64,000 nucleotides of DNA from Brachypodium distachyon. Its lineage: Eukaryota; Streptophyta; Magnoliopsida; Poales; Poaceae. Position 1 is the stretch's first letter, and each line of letters opens with the position of its first letter. A model generated the notes under the pieces. It ran no database searches and had not been told where the DNA came from. It saw only the letters and a list, made by a program, of their open reading frames with translations. The stretch is from NCBI RefSeq assembly GCF_000005505.3, contig NC_016131.3, positions 1,984,001 through 2,048,000 of the forward strand, read 5' to 3'. Shown here piece after piece: positions 1-9,995 of the stretch. Made by a program: the position numbers and the translations under genes.

Positions 1-623
1 ACAGCTGCAATGCTGTATTTTCAAGATACCAGCAGCAGTTCTACTCAGAGGAGTTCTCCAATGCAATCACGTTTCATGAGTAGAAGATAAACAAACAGCA
101 TAGTCAGGGTAAATAAACTACAAAATGTGATGCAATTATCCAATTCTACAATTACTGTTGCTTGTATTCCATTATGAGCTTAGTTGAAGGTAGCTTCACC
201 ACTTTCTTTCACTACACAAGATAATTACAGGCAAAGATGTTTTTTATGTTAACTACTTAACTTAATTTGGTGCTTGTCTAGAAGCACCTAGCACAAGATT
301 TAGGCTACACAATATAGCCATATGACCATGTGTACAGGTAAAAATTAGCATAAGGAATAAATCATAGCATGATATATAAATCATTCAATGCCCATAAATC
401 AACAACCAATAATTCATATCAAGCATAAACATGCAGTTTCAAATGCTAGGTTGGAATTTAACCAAAATATGGAATTTCAAAATGCACCATGCGAGTGTTA
501 CAGACATACAGAAGCAAGAAAAGGATGAATCATAACTGATTGGGTTAACAGGTTGTACAACACGAGGAAACATAGAAAAGCATGGTAAGCGAATTTATAT
601 GAAACCTACACAATGTCACAAAC
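1..623 (-). other. intron or downstream part of the SNU23-like gene; no exon recognised
   Basis: This stretch follows the donor site of the last recognised SNU23/ZMAT2 exon. It is AT-rich and I could not find the expected zinc-finger exon in it. On the minus strand at about 20-60 there is a short PLS-containing reading that faintly resembles the family's next exon, but its phase and acceptor do not fit. The remaining exons probably lie left of the window. Confidence 0.4.
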
Positions 624-1140
624 CTGGGTCTTCCCAAGACGAGACTCAAGGTCAACTTCATAGTCCCTATGTTTCAAAGGTTGTCTTTGCACAGGAGGAC
701 CCCTATCTGTCATTTGTAGTTGAAAATAAATCAGGTTTGTAAGAATAAAATAGTCCGCGTGCAGATTTAACAGAATAAAATTTAGATATGGTACATACCC
801 TTGCCTTTCCGAGCTTCGTCCTGGATAACCAAGGGACAAACACAGAACAATATTAGCAATGTATCCAATGAAAGAGAAGTATGAATATGATTGATTTATT
901 TATTGTTTGGACAAAACAATATGGCATTCCAAGAGGACCTTCTCATCCTGCTCCCTCTGTCGAGCTCGTTCCAAGTACTCCTCCTTGTCAAATTTCCTCC
1001 GGAAAGTGTTGTCAACACCGGTTGGCTACGCATGATAACAAGTAAGCAATCAGCTCAAACGAACCATCCTTCTCAAAGAACCACAATAATTATCTCATTT
1101 TCGACTTTGGAGTAGAAGCGTAACTCACATTGCCAGACAT
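624..1140 (-). CDS. SNU23/ZMAT2-like U4/U6.U5 tri-snRNP zinc-finger protein, N-terminal part
   Basis: Four minus-strand coding exons join in frame to give 68 residues: 1129-1140, 939-1025, 799-820 and 624-706. The peptide starts MSGNPTGVDNTF, then carries FRRKFDKEEYLERARQRE and, after a short lysine-rich linker, GPPVQRQPLKHRDYEV and ESRLGKTQ. These are hallmark blocks of plant SNU23/ZMAT2 proteins, which join the precatalytic spliceosome with the tri-snRNP in the nucleus. The C2H2 zinc finger (YYC-VC-VKDS region) and C-terminus, about two thirds of the protein, are not in the window. All junctions have GT donors and AG acceptors. The first coding exon is only 12 nt and ends AAT|GTGAGT. Family assignment is firm from motif order; the exact boundary of exon 624-706 on its 5' side (ACAG versus ATAG acceptor) was chosen because only the former keeps phase. 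Confidence 0.82.
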
Positions 1141-1930
1141 CTTGCCCAGTCCACTGACAAGCAGCTGCTACCTAAGAATCACAAGTACAAGAAGAAACAT
1201 AAGAAGCAAGAAACTGCACAGAATTGGTATGCAGAAGCTGCTCATGCTCGGCAACAAGACTCAACAAATGGTATTAATCCACATCCCGGGGTGAAACCTA
1301 ACAAGCGCTGGAAACGACACCTGATACATAAGAAAAAGCATAGTACAAGCGGACAATTGGTATGAAATTTGAAACAACACATCGAAAATGGTACTGAAAG
1401 GCTGAAAGCTTCACTAAAACAATATGGCATGGCAGGTATGATCAGCGGCGGAGCCAGGATTTGCTCACGCCCCGGGCCGAAATAGCTTTGACCAAAATTT
1501 TCCAAGACAATTGATAGTAATTTGGACACAATATTCAATGGTTCAAACACATGTGGCAGATTTTATCTCTGGTTTTGAAAGCCTCGTAATGTTGTCTAGC
1601 TTTGTTATGAGCACTACTATCATGTTTTGCCAACATGCCGATCAAGAACTTTAGGTCCATCATTCCAAGATATAAACCCACTCTTAGTGAATGCTTCAAA
1701 TACAATGATTTTCAGCTCTTGGTTGCTTCAAGAGTAAATAATAAAAGCAAACAACTGCATTTTTATCAACACTATATTCCAACCAACCCTTATGATTCTT
1801 GTACGAATTATCATGAAAACATCTAAACCCTTTTCATCTTGTCCTCCTGTGAAAAAATGAGTCATTTCCTCTCATTCATCTTGTCCTCCCGTGATATTAA
1901 TTTGAAACAACAAATTACAGAAGAGTAATA
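1141..1930. other. intergenic, AT-rich, no gene seen
   Basis: This holds the presumed 5' UTR and promoter of the SNU23-like gene (about 1141-1240), then non-coding sequence. Around 1442-1482 is a GC-rich tract, GGCGGAGCCAGGATTT followed by CCCGGGCC, of a kind often seen at grass transposon ends, but no partner end was found. A direct repeat, TCATCTTGTCCTCCTGTGA at about 1834 and the same with one change at about 1876, is the only other structure noticed. Confidence 0.45.
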
Positions 1931-2590
1931 GCATCAAACGGGAGAGAGGTGAGGCAGCGAAGGGGGGCAAGGAGCTACCGATTGGGGATTTGCTGATTTG
2001 GGTGGACAATTGGGGAGACGGCAAGTCAGTGACAGGCGACGGCGAGATGCGAGTCCCTGACGGCAGAAGGCGGCAGAGAGCCGGCCGGCGGAGGAGGTGG
2101 AGGCTTGTTGCTGGGTGGAGGCGGGTAGTTGGCGGCAACGGGGTGGCTGGCGGCGGCGATGCTCTCCAGTCCCGAGTCCCAACCCGTCCCGAGGCGGGTG
2201 GTTGGCGGCAACGGGGAGCCGGGGAGCAGAGGGCGGTGGCCGCCTGGCCGCGGGGGAGCGGCAGGATTCGCTGGGAGCCGGGGAGGAGACAGCGCCGGGC
2301 AGCACCGCAGCAGCGAGGGTTCGAGTTCGTAGGAGGCTTCCAATCGGGTCTTCTGTCCCTCGCTGGGCTGGACCAAATAGATTATGCTGAGCTGGCCCAC
2401 ATAGGTAATGGGCTGACCTGGGCTGGGAGTTCTCGTATCATTTGGGTTTAATCTCGAGCCTGGCGGCGGCAAAGAAAACTAGGGTTTGATCTTCTCCGGT
2501 ATCCGCAGCTTCCTCTCGCCTCCTGCTGCCATCTTGGCGCTGTGAGGTGAGGGGAACCTTGGGGCCTGGTATTCGCTGTTTTTTTTTTAC
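1930..2590 (+). promoter_or_regulatory. GC-rich promoter/5' UTR-like island without a recognisable gene
   Basis: Roughly 600 bp of strongly GC-rich sequence supports open frames on both strands, but none has family features, so I treat them as composition artefacts. It contains an imperfect direct repeat (GGCGGGTAGTTGGCGGCAAC at about 2119 and GGCGGGTGGTTGGCGGCAAC at about 2196), TGGGCC/GGCCCA-type motifs near 2393, a telo-box-like CTAGGGTTT at about 2480, and a pyrimidine-rich stretch at 2510-2525 followed by GAG|GTGAGG, which looks like a first-exon donor. The arrangement resembles a plant housekeeping promoter with a short non-coding first exon reading rightward. No coding exon follows in the next 1 kb. 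Confidence 0.4.
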
Positions 2591-3320
2591 GAGTTGTGTG
2601 GTCTTCATCAGCAATGCTATGGCAGAGGACGCGATGTCGTTGAGAATAAAGTTACTCTGTTCTTCCTTTGCTGCGGCGGTGTCTTAGCGGACGGGGCCAG
2701 AGAGTTCTACTCACCATAGGTTCGATGCGTGTGATCCTGCGGATTTCGAGTTTGTGTCCTCGCAGATCCGTTCATGTGGATTTGATGAGTTTATGTCAAT
2801 GTGTCATGGTGATTTTGTCGGTATGGTCTTGTGTGGTTTTGGAGTTTTTTCGTGTTTTGGTGAAGATCTCGTGGTTCAACGGCCTGTACTTTTAGGGGAT
2901 CGTCCCCGGTCCAAGTACGTTCAACGCTTATGGCTTTCCATCTCTTTGGATGGGCGACTCAAGAGGCTTTTTTAAACCTTTGAAGATAGTCAACTTCGTG
3001 CAGGGTACGAGTGGCAGCATTGCCATTCAAGTCTAATTGCAGTTTTTTTATTGAAGCATCGACAAAATATTCGTGTTGCAAAGATTGATATCATGGAGAA
3101 TATGTCTTCAAGAGATTTCATTGTAATTCTTACTTATATTATGAGTTGCTTTGTATCTATGATCCAAAACATTCTACCTATAACGATTATAGAGTTTGAA
3201 TAAAGTTACTACTTATTCTAAGCAAAATTGGGTTTAATCTCCGGCGGCCGGCGACTACAGAGCCCTGCGCCGGCCGTGTACAAGGAGCCACATGCTGACA
3301 TTGAGGTGCGCACACACAGA
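2591..3320. other. no gene recognised
   Basis: AT-rich sequence to the right of the GC island. Short open frames at 2668-2975 have no family features. It could hold untranslated exons or a decayed transcript of the preceding promoter-like island. Confidence 0.3.
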
Positions 3321-3322
3321 TA

Positions 3323-3443
3323 TCCTTCCTCTGATCCATATTAGTTGTCGAAATATTACATGTATCTAGATACATCTACAAATGTATTATGTATCTAGAT
3401 ACTTAAATTTGAGACAATTAATATGAATCGGAGGATCGGAGAG
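3323..3443. mobile_element. Stowaway-type MITE
   Basis: A short inverted-repeat element. The left end reads CTCTGATCCATATTAGTTGTC and the right end, reverse-complemented, reads CCTCCGATTCATATTAATTGTC with small differences, enclosing the internal ATGTATCTAGATAC motif typical of grass Stowaway copies. The exact termini and the TA duplication are worn, so the limits are good to a few bases. Confidence 0.7.
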
Positions 3444-3633
3444 TAGCATAAAGCTAGCGCAGGAAATATAACACTTCAGAAAGGATGATACATTGTTCCA
3501 AGAGTAAACAATTTCAGACCAACAGGTTTTTACAATGCAATCAGAGCACTACCCATGCAGCAGAAGAACAACATGCACCAAAAGGCGAATATCTCTATCT
3601 GTATCAGTTAACACCGGTGATCAAAACATGTAG

Positions 3634-3657
3634 CAGTAATAATAATAATAATAATAA
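3634..3657. repeat. (AAT)n microsatellite
   Basis: About seven AAT/ATA units in the region downstream of the SEC13 stop codon, probably in its 3' UTR. Confidence 0.85.
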
Positions 3658-3737
3658 CAGCATTGGGTACTATAAAGACAAAGTAACGGTTTCGAAACGA
3701 GCTGGAGATATGCATATGCAGCGCAGGCTTGCTCCCC

Positions 3738-4688
3738 CTACTGTGCCGCGATGACCTCCTCCGTCGCCTGCTCCTGCGGCTCGCCTGACGCCTTCGTCCA
3801 CAGCTGCTCCCACTGCCCGTCCGACGTTTCCTTCCACAGTGTTATGGCACCTTCACCAGCAGCGACGGATAGTATGTTCCCTGTCAAGGACCAGGACACC
3901 CTCCACACCGGAGCCTCCAAGTCACGCATCATCTTTCCTTCCCACTTGTCTCCTCCTTTCCCCTTGGTCCAGATGACGACCTTGCCGTCTTGGGAAGCAC
4001 TGGCAATGGTCGACTTCGCCAGGCCAAGAACCGGTGCCCATGAAACGTCTCTCACACATTCTGCGTGCATGTCAGAGACCAGAGCGCTCTCCACTTTCCA
4101 GCCACCGTTGACAAACTCCCACACCTTGACAACACAGTCAAATCCACCTGATACAAGCTTGTGGACGAGCTGGTCAGAGCCAACCATGGAACCAAGCGCT
4201 GTTGCTGGAGCCCAGGAGACTGCTGTGACGCCGACAGGGTGTGCCCTCTCGATGGTTGCAGTGTCCCATCCTCCATCAGGCTGCATGGACATGACAGAGA
4301 TGCTACCATCCGAAGACCCACAGGCAAGGCAAAGGCCGAGCTCATATGGAGCCCAAGCAATGGAGTTAACTGAGGACTTGTGGTTGCTGAACACATGGGC
4401 CTGCGACCATTGCCCAGTCGCACCCTCCTTCCATACTATCACACGGCCATCATAGCTGCAGGATGCGAGAATTGAACCATACTTGGGATGAGCCCATCCA
4501 ACACGCCACACGGGGCCATAGTGGCCAGTGAGGGTGGCAAGGAGCTGGGATGGAGCAGATGCGCCTCCAATGTTGACGATCTTCACAGTGGAGTCTGAGG
4601 AGGCTGTGGCAAGGCGCTTCCCATAGTAGTCAATGGCAGAATCATGAACCATGTCCTTGTGGTCTAGCTCTATCTTCTTCGACGACAT
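3738..4688 (-). CDS. SEC13: SEC13 homologue, WD40 protein of COPII coat and nuclear pore
   Basis: An uninterrupted 316-residue frame. It starts MSSKKIELDHKDMVHDS and contains six WD40-type blades, with clear cores such as DYYGKRLATASSDSTVKI, SILASCSYDGRVIVWKE, CLACGSSDGSISV, KLVSGGFDCVVKVWE, STIASASQDGKVVIW and NILSVAAGEGAITLWKE. This block order and the length match eukaryotic SEC13, which pairs with SEC31 in the COPII outer cage and with the Nup84/Nup107 complex. The coding region has no intron. Upstream of the ATG the minus strand reads ATTTGTAG|GACTAACC at 4709-4716, a good acceptor, so a 5' UTR intron is likely; a matching donor CAG|GTTGAT lies at about 5444. The acidic C-terminal tail (EEVIAAQ) is usual for the plant proteins. 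Confidence 0.95.
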   Translation of the reverse strand: MSSKKIELDHKDMVHDSAIDYYGKRLATASSDSTVKIVNIGGASAPSQLLATLTGHYGPVWRVGWAHPKYGSILASCSYDGRVIVWKEGATGQWSQAHVFSNHKSSVNSIAWAPYELGLCLACGSSDGSISVMSMQPDGGWDTATIERAHPVGVTAVSWAPATALGSMVGSDQLVHKLVSGGFDCVVKVWEFVNGGWKVESALVSDMHAECVRDVSWAPVLGLAKSTIASASQDGKVVIWTKGKGGDKWEGKMMRDLEAPVWRVSWSLTGNILSVAAGEGAITLWKETSDGQWEQLWTKASGEPQEQATEEVIAAQ

Positions 4689-5600
4689 TTGGTGCCAACC
4701 CGGTTAGTCCTACAAATGAATAAAATGAATGAGATCAGTTAAAAAATGTAGACCAGATAGTGCAGTTTATATTGGTACTAAGACAAACTGCATCAAGCGA
4801 CACAAGATTGACCGAAACAATAACATGGTAACACAAATACAGAGAAAGCCCGCAGTCGCAGTTCCTTGTGCTCTTGTCTCGACATTGTCACAGTAAACAA
4901 CAGGTAGAAAAGCAACAACTCGTTGTGACAGTAATGCATAAAAACAACAATTGCGTGGAACAAAAAAGATCAACAAAGCCATCAGACTTGCTAGTTTGAG
5001 CAATCGCGATTGAAAACTCTCAGCATAAGCCTGCAACTTGCTGGATCAGAAATACACCCTCCCTCTGTCTATTTCTGAGAAAATCCTACTTCTCTCTAGC
5101 CACAGCAAAGGCAGATGTCTAAAAGTTACATGCCTAAACCAAAATACAGAAAAAGGTAATTTTACAGACCCAATAATCCAACAGCAATGCTTGTAAATGT
5201 GTCAGATCTAAATTTGGTCAAAAAAAATTGTGTCAGATCTAAACGGCAACTTAACTGAGCATATAGGGGCACGGGCGGAGGACCCAGTAGGGAAGGTAGG
5301 GCGGCCGCCCTACCTTGATCTTTGCCTCAGTTACGAGTTGGGGGAGATTAAGGAGATGAAACGGGGAACTAAAGGGCGGGATCCATTCGTGAGGTGATGG
5401 GAGGAGAAACGGCCGGGAGAGAGAGAATCGAAGGAGAGATCAACCTGGTGGCGGCGCTCGCGCGACGACGAGGACGAGCGACGGAGCGAGGGGCGCAGCG
5501 GGATGGGGAGGGAGGGGTGGCGGCGCTCGCGCGAGGGAGGAAGACGAGCGACGGCAGCGAGAGGGAGGGAAGGCACGAGATCAGGTGCCTTGCCATGGTA
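4689..5600 (-). promoter_or_regulatory. SEC13 upstream region with probable 5' UTR intron
   Basis: From 4710 to about 5444 the minus strand could be a leader intron of about 735 bp (acceptor and donor seen, inference). Within it lies a perfect 24-bp palindrome at 5293-5316 (half-site AAGGTAGGGCGG). At 5453-5570 a GC-rich tract contains an imperfect direct repeat starting CGGCGCTCGCGCGA at about 5453 and 5521. No coding sequence was recognised. Confidence 0.45.
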
Positions 5601-5907
5601 AAGGCACCGCGTGCTTTCATCCACCGTCAGTTTTAATCGGACGGGTAGCAGCCTACACGAGGGATCCAACGGAGGGAACAGTCACGGGAAAACAACTTCG
5701 CGGCTTCTTCTTCGCCAAAACTGCGGCTTCTCCCGCCGTCGCCGCCGCCGCCGCGGGAGGGGGAGAGCAAGCTCCGCCAGCTGCCCCCGGTCCTACGGCC
5801 TCCCCCGCCCCGCCCCGACCGCCTCTCCCGGCTCCGACGGCGGCGGAGGCTTCAGTGCCTGCATCCTGAGAATATTTTGGATCCACGGCGATAGAATCTT
5901 GACTAGT

Positions 5908-6045
5908 ATGGCCATAGCTGAAGAAGATGAACTGCAACCATCTGGAGCAAGTTCTTCTCTAGCAACACCTAATAATTCAGACAAGCATTCAAGCTCGAAA
6001 GCATCCAAGAAAAAGTTGACGCCAAAAAGGAAAAGGAAGCTCTGA
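5908..6045 (+). CDS. short basic C-terminus-like ORF, unrecognised
   Basis: A 45-codon frame beginning MAIAEEDELQPSG and ending SKKKLTPKRKRKL, followed by a stop. It lies behind a GC-rich leader-like tract (5690-5870). The serine-rich middle and lysine/arginine-rich end resemble a nuclear localisation tail or the N-terminal linker of a BED-finger transposase, but nothing is diagnostic. The 91-bp tandem repeat begins 45 bp after the stop. It may be a gene fragment or a chance frame. Confidence 0.25.
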   Translation: MAIAEEDELQPSGASSSLATPNNSDKHSSSKASKKKLTPKRKRKL

Positions 6046-6089
6046 TTTTATTGCATGAAGATGATATGTTTGTGTTCATTTCTGAGATA

Positions 6090-6370
6090 CAGGTGTGATG
6101 ATTGTGATAATTTGTGAGAAATGAAACATATAGTTATATATGCTCTCAAAATTCAGTGATAATTTGTGATGATTGTGATACAGGTGTGATGATTGTGATA
6201 ATTTGTGAGAAATGAAACTCATAGTTATATATGCTGTCAAAATTCAGTGATAATTTGTGATGATTGTGATACAGGTGCGATGATTGTGATAATTATCGAG
6301 AAGTGAACTCCTAGTATATATGATTGTGATAATTTCTGAGATACAGGTGTGATGATATGAAGTGTATATA
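6090..6370. repeat. 91-bp tandem repeat, about three copies
   Basis: The unit begins CAGGTGTGATGATTGTGATA. Copies start at 6090 and 6181 (nearly identical over the full 91 bp) and at 6272 (increasingly diverged after about 30 bp). Each unit also contains shorter internal echoes of GTGATAATTTGTGA and TGATGATTGTGATA. It is AT-rich and non-coding. Confidence 0.88.
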
Positions 6371-6849
6371 TGCTGTCAAAATTATGTTTAAGTGCATAAA
6401 AGCTGTCAAAATCAAGCATGGGCTGTATATGGTGTCTGAAATCAACCATAAAGTGTATATATCAAGCAGCAAGGGGATATTCCAAGGCACAAAATTGCAG
6501 GGTCACCAAAATTGCATCACTTGTATTTGCATATACTGGTGCTCCGTATTTCATAATTCTCAATTGCTCCGTAAACAGAATGAATGTTCAGAAACAAAAT
6601 TGAGGTACACCACTGCTGGCTACTCTTACAACACATACAATGTTGGGTCATCTCTGCCCATCCAATAACAGAATATTTCCAGTTTCTTCATAGGGACAAC
6701 GAACAATAGGGACATTCAGTTTATCAGTTAGATGGATAGAGTAGACAGAGTCACAAAGAACGGGGATGGGGCTCGGAATGGATATGCATCTACTCTTCCG
6801 CAGAAGCCGCATATAGACCATGGCCAGTTGGCGACGGATTTTAGCACCT

Positions 6850-7926
6850 GGAGCCACAGTCAAAACGATGCTCATGTTGGGTCTGAACTCTGCTTCATAC
6901 TGCACACATAGAGCGGCCACCGCAGCAAGCTGCAGATGAGAGTGCAAAGAGTAACGCCACAGTTGATCAGGGTAATAACTCTGAACCAGCCCTTTGGAGG
7001 ATATTCTCCCTTCAGCCTAGGATCTATGCATTGTTTGACCTTGTCTTCGCTCAATCTTGGAGTAGCCTGAATTCACACAACCAGATTAGCTATATAGTAA
7101 ATGTTATGCTGCATGTTGGTTCTGATCTTGCTACCGGAGAGATTCTTGCGATGGATCAGTACCAATTCCTCATCAATTACCAGCTGGAACCAGCAAAAAT
7201 ATGAGCCATCAGAGAAATCCAATTCTTAATAGGAAATGTGTGTGGTTGGTTATCATCCAGTTTCCTGTTAGGTTAGGTGTTCAGGTACTAACTGGTTGAA
7301 GTACTGGAAGCTGGACTAATTAGTTTGATGTTCAAGTCCACTGGTGAGTTAAATAGTGGTAAATTCAAAAACCAAACTAATTTAATTTAACTTTTAGAAA
7401 CGTATCAGTCTGTAACTCTGTATATGGGTTTCCAGTCAGCCAGTCACTGTCAGGATTTTCAGCAATTCAAACCAAACTAACCTAACTTGTCAAAACGGTG
7501 TCACTCTGCATACGGGTATCAAGTCAGCCAGTTACTGTCAGGATTTTGAATGATGAACCTGCAACATGGTGCTCGCTTCAGCTAGATGATCATTCCTACA
7601 TTTCAATGTACTGCTCTTGGCCAAATACATCTCAATCAGATTCCTTAAATCGAGTCGTTTTCTTCCCACAATTTTCTTTTTAAATTTTACAGTTTCAATT
7701 TTACTACTAGAATTAACACAGGGAAAATCACTAAAGACACACAAATAAGCAACTATGGAAAGAGCATGCTAGTAGATATACCCAAGTGACTAAATTTTGT
7801 TGTCCCCGAGGCATTGTGTGATCTACTGGTTTCCTTCCGGTCAGAAGTTCCAGAAGAACCACGCCAAAGCTGTACTGCTGTAGACATCCCTCTTCTGTGT
7901 CAACTGGCCAGTCATAGAATATCTGC
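6850..7926 (-). pseudogene. fragment of a PTI1-like receptor-like cytoplasmic kinase
   Basis: Three minus-strand exon-like pieces in the right order correspond to the C-terminal half of PTI1-like kinases. About 7782-7926 gives MTGQLTQK then [20 protein letters not shown] and [11 protein letters not shown] with a donor after TGG. About 6989-7066 gives [13 protein letters not shown] and [12 protein letters not shown]. About 6850-6929 gives [20 protein letters not shown]. The first piece contains an 8-bp insertion (a repeat of its own TACAGC/AG sequence) immediately before YSFG, which shifts the frame inside subdomain IX. The last piece loses homology after NMSIV, and no N-lobe or catalytic loop is present. 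It cannot encode a kinase. Confidence 0.82.
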
Positions 7927-8212
7927 ATCGAGTAGGAGCATCCAAGTTAGAGATGTATGAAAAGCAGGGCTTCAAATATTACCACAACTTATGCCAAGAA
8001 CAAATTCATTTTTACACTGATTGCTACAGAAATTCTTGATCTGGCTAGAACATATTTTAAGCCATTCTGTAATAACTTAACACTTAGTACAAAGCAAGAT
8101 ACTGAGAGCATGGGCATTAAGAACAAGGCAAAAACAAATATTGCAGTTCTAAGAGGCAGAGAACAAAATCTGTCAAGGGCAAAACAAAGGAAAAATCTAA
8201 CTCTAGTATGCA

Positions 8213-8565
8213 AGGCCACGAACAACAGATGCATCGAAACAGATCCAATCAGCATAACCATATTGCTCAGCAAATGAGAAGAGCTTCTTCAAGTCAGAAA
8301 CGGTTTCAACACCAGGCCGGCAGGCCCGGCACCTCTGCATGGGAATATCAACATATGAGGCATGAACAGTAGCCCCCCTTTCTTCTCTCAGAGGATTCCA
8401 CGATGGACTTCCCTTTCTTTTCTCAAAACATATGCAAGTTTGGATAGTGACTTGGGAGAAAGCACTTCAATGATACCATGTACAGCTTCAGACGACAGTC
8501 CAGTCGTAATTAATTCCTTCTCAATATATTCTCTACTCAGTTTTCCCAACTGCATAGGCACGGTA
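8213..8565 (-). pseudogene. fragment of cytosolic/organellar histidyl-tRNA synthetase
   Basis: Two minus-strand pieces match a short internal part of HisRS. About 8400-8565 reads IEKELITTGLSSEAVHGII and [11 protein letters not shown]. About 8213-8316 reads [19 protein letters not shown] and [17 protein letters not shown], then hits TAG exactly where the family continues YTG in the histidine-binding signature. Motifs 1, 2 and 3 of class II synthetases are absent and the junction between the pieces carries extra GC-rich bases. It is a gene fragment lying directly upstream (on the minus strand) of the PTI1 fragment. Confidence 0.8.
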
Positions 8566-8699
8566 CCAACATGAAGATAGCAAGAATTAATTACATAGAG
8601 GTAAATGTAAAAAACAAATATTACCACAAATTGAAAATCCCCAAATGAGCACACAGGCATATACCCTTTTGAATATGCATTAAACAGTGAGTTCCCATT

Positions 8700-9995
8700 C
8701 TGAGCACCCCCATACCCCGCGATTCTGAAGAGTTTAGAGCAGAAAGATCCTCACCCGAAACCACCTTTCAATGCAGCCTGGGAAAAAGTCAGATCCAGAA
8801 AGGGTGTTAGAAACTTAGAATAGTTCACATCAGTTGAGTGTCCGTATACATCTTTATGAAATTTGGCAAGCACGGCAAATGCTGGAGCGAAGTCCCAAAC
8901 AGCAGGGCAACCTAATCATATAGCATAGGATAACTTCTCCCCTGGCAAAGAAAAGGGAGGGTACAAAATTATCGCTACTGGACCCAGAAATAATGCACAT
9001 CTAATTTGAGCAAGACCTTCAGTCAACTAAACACAGGTTGTCTATTTCATCGTCAGAAGCTACTCGCTGATTAGCATCCCCTATACTGGGAACCTAATAC
9101 AAGGCCAAGTTTAGTAGATACATGCAAGTAGCCAATTTCCCTACACGCAATTCAGCATCCCCTCAAAATACCATGGCTCAAGACCTCAACACAAAATACC
9201 ATGATTTACAATTGCAATAAGCATCCAAGGGAACAAAATCCACAATCAATAAGCATTAGAAATTGGCCAGATATGTATTCTCAAATATACAGGAGAAAAT
9301 GAGCAACCAGCAGCAAGTAATTATTGAACATGATCCTTTGATTAGGATGGTTTATGAGAACATGATTGATTACTGAAGGATATGCCTATTATATAGTGGT
9401 ATTTTCAATATATACAATATCGAGTTTGATTTAGAACAACCCCAAGTATATAGATATTAAGAAACAGCTAGAGTAACACTTGGACACAACACCGTCGGCT
9501 CAGATTCTTCTGTTCAGGTTACAATGGTTTGTCAGATTTTAGTACTACATAGCTTGGAAATAGCAAGAACAACACAGTCACCTGAGGAAGTGAGGATAGC
9601 AATCCACAAGCAAATGCAAGATAATACACCCGTTTTCAGTATTACATAGCTGGGACATGCATATGCCAGCTCCACCGAATATTTGCCTTTTCAAGTCATG
9701 GGATAAATGCAGCTGAAAGAGAAGCTAGTTTGTGCTCTGTTCTCAGCAGACAAAAAATTACCCTCACAGTTACACCACTCATACAGCTAAAGATGTCGCA
9801 TTGTACAACATACAGTCCCAGATACTTTCATTAACAATGTTAAAATTTGACATGCTTTGCTATTTTCTACATCATGACAGCTCAAAATGGTCCCACAAAA
9901 AAGGTGAAGAATGCCTCCTGCAGCCAATGATCAATCATCAGATAGCGCCCCATTGTCGCCCTTGAGACGAAAACATACACAATTGGGTGATCAAA
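8700..9995. other. no gene recognised; 3' flank of TRM-like gene
   Basis: AT-rich sequence without family-like frames. The right part (about 9700-9995) is probably the 3' UTR of the TRM-like gene. The left part may belong to the same mosaic as the HisRS and PTI1 fragments, but I could not identify any of it. Confidence 0.35.

Noticed and set aside
2026..2472. 148-codon minus-strand and several plus-strand frames in the GC island
   Set aside because: Overlapping frames in all phases, proline/arginine-rich, typical of GC-rich non-coding sequence.
6090..6370. Regularly spaced repeat considered as a CRISPR-like array
   Set aside because: The units are contiguous 91-bp tandem copies with no unique spacers, in a plant nuclear genome.
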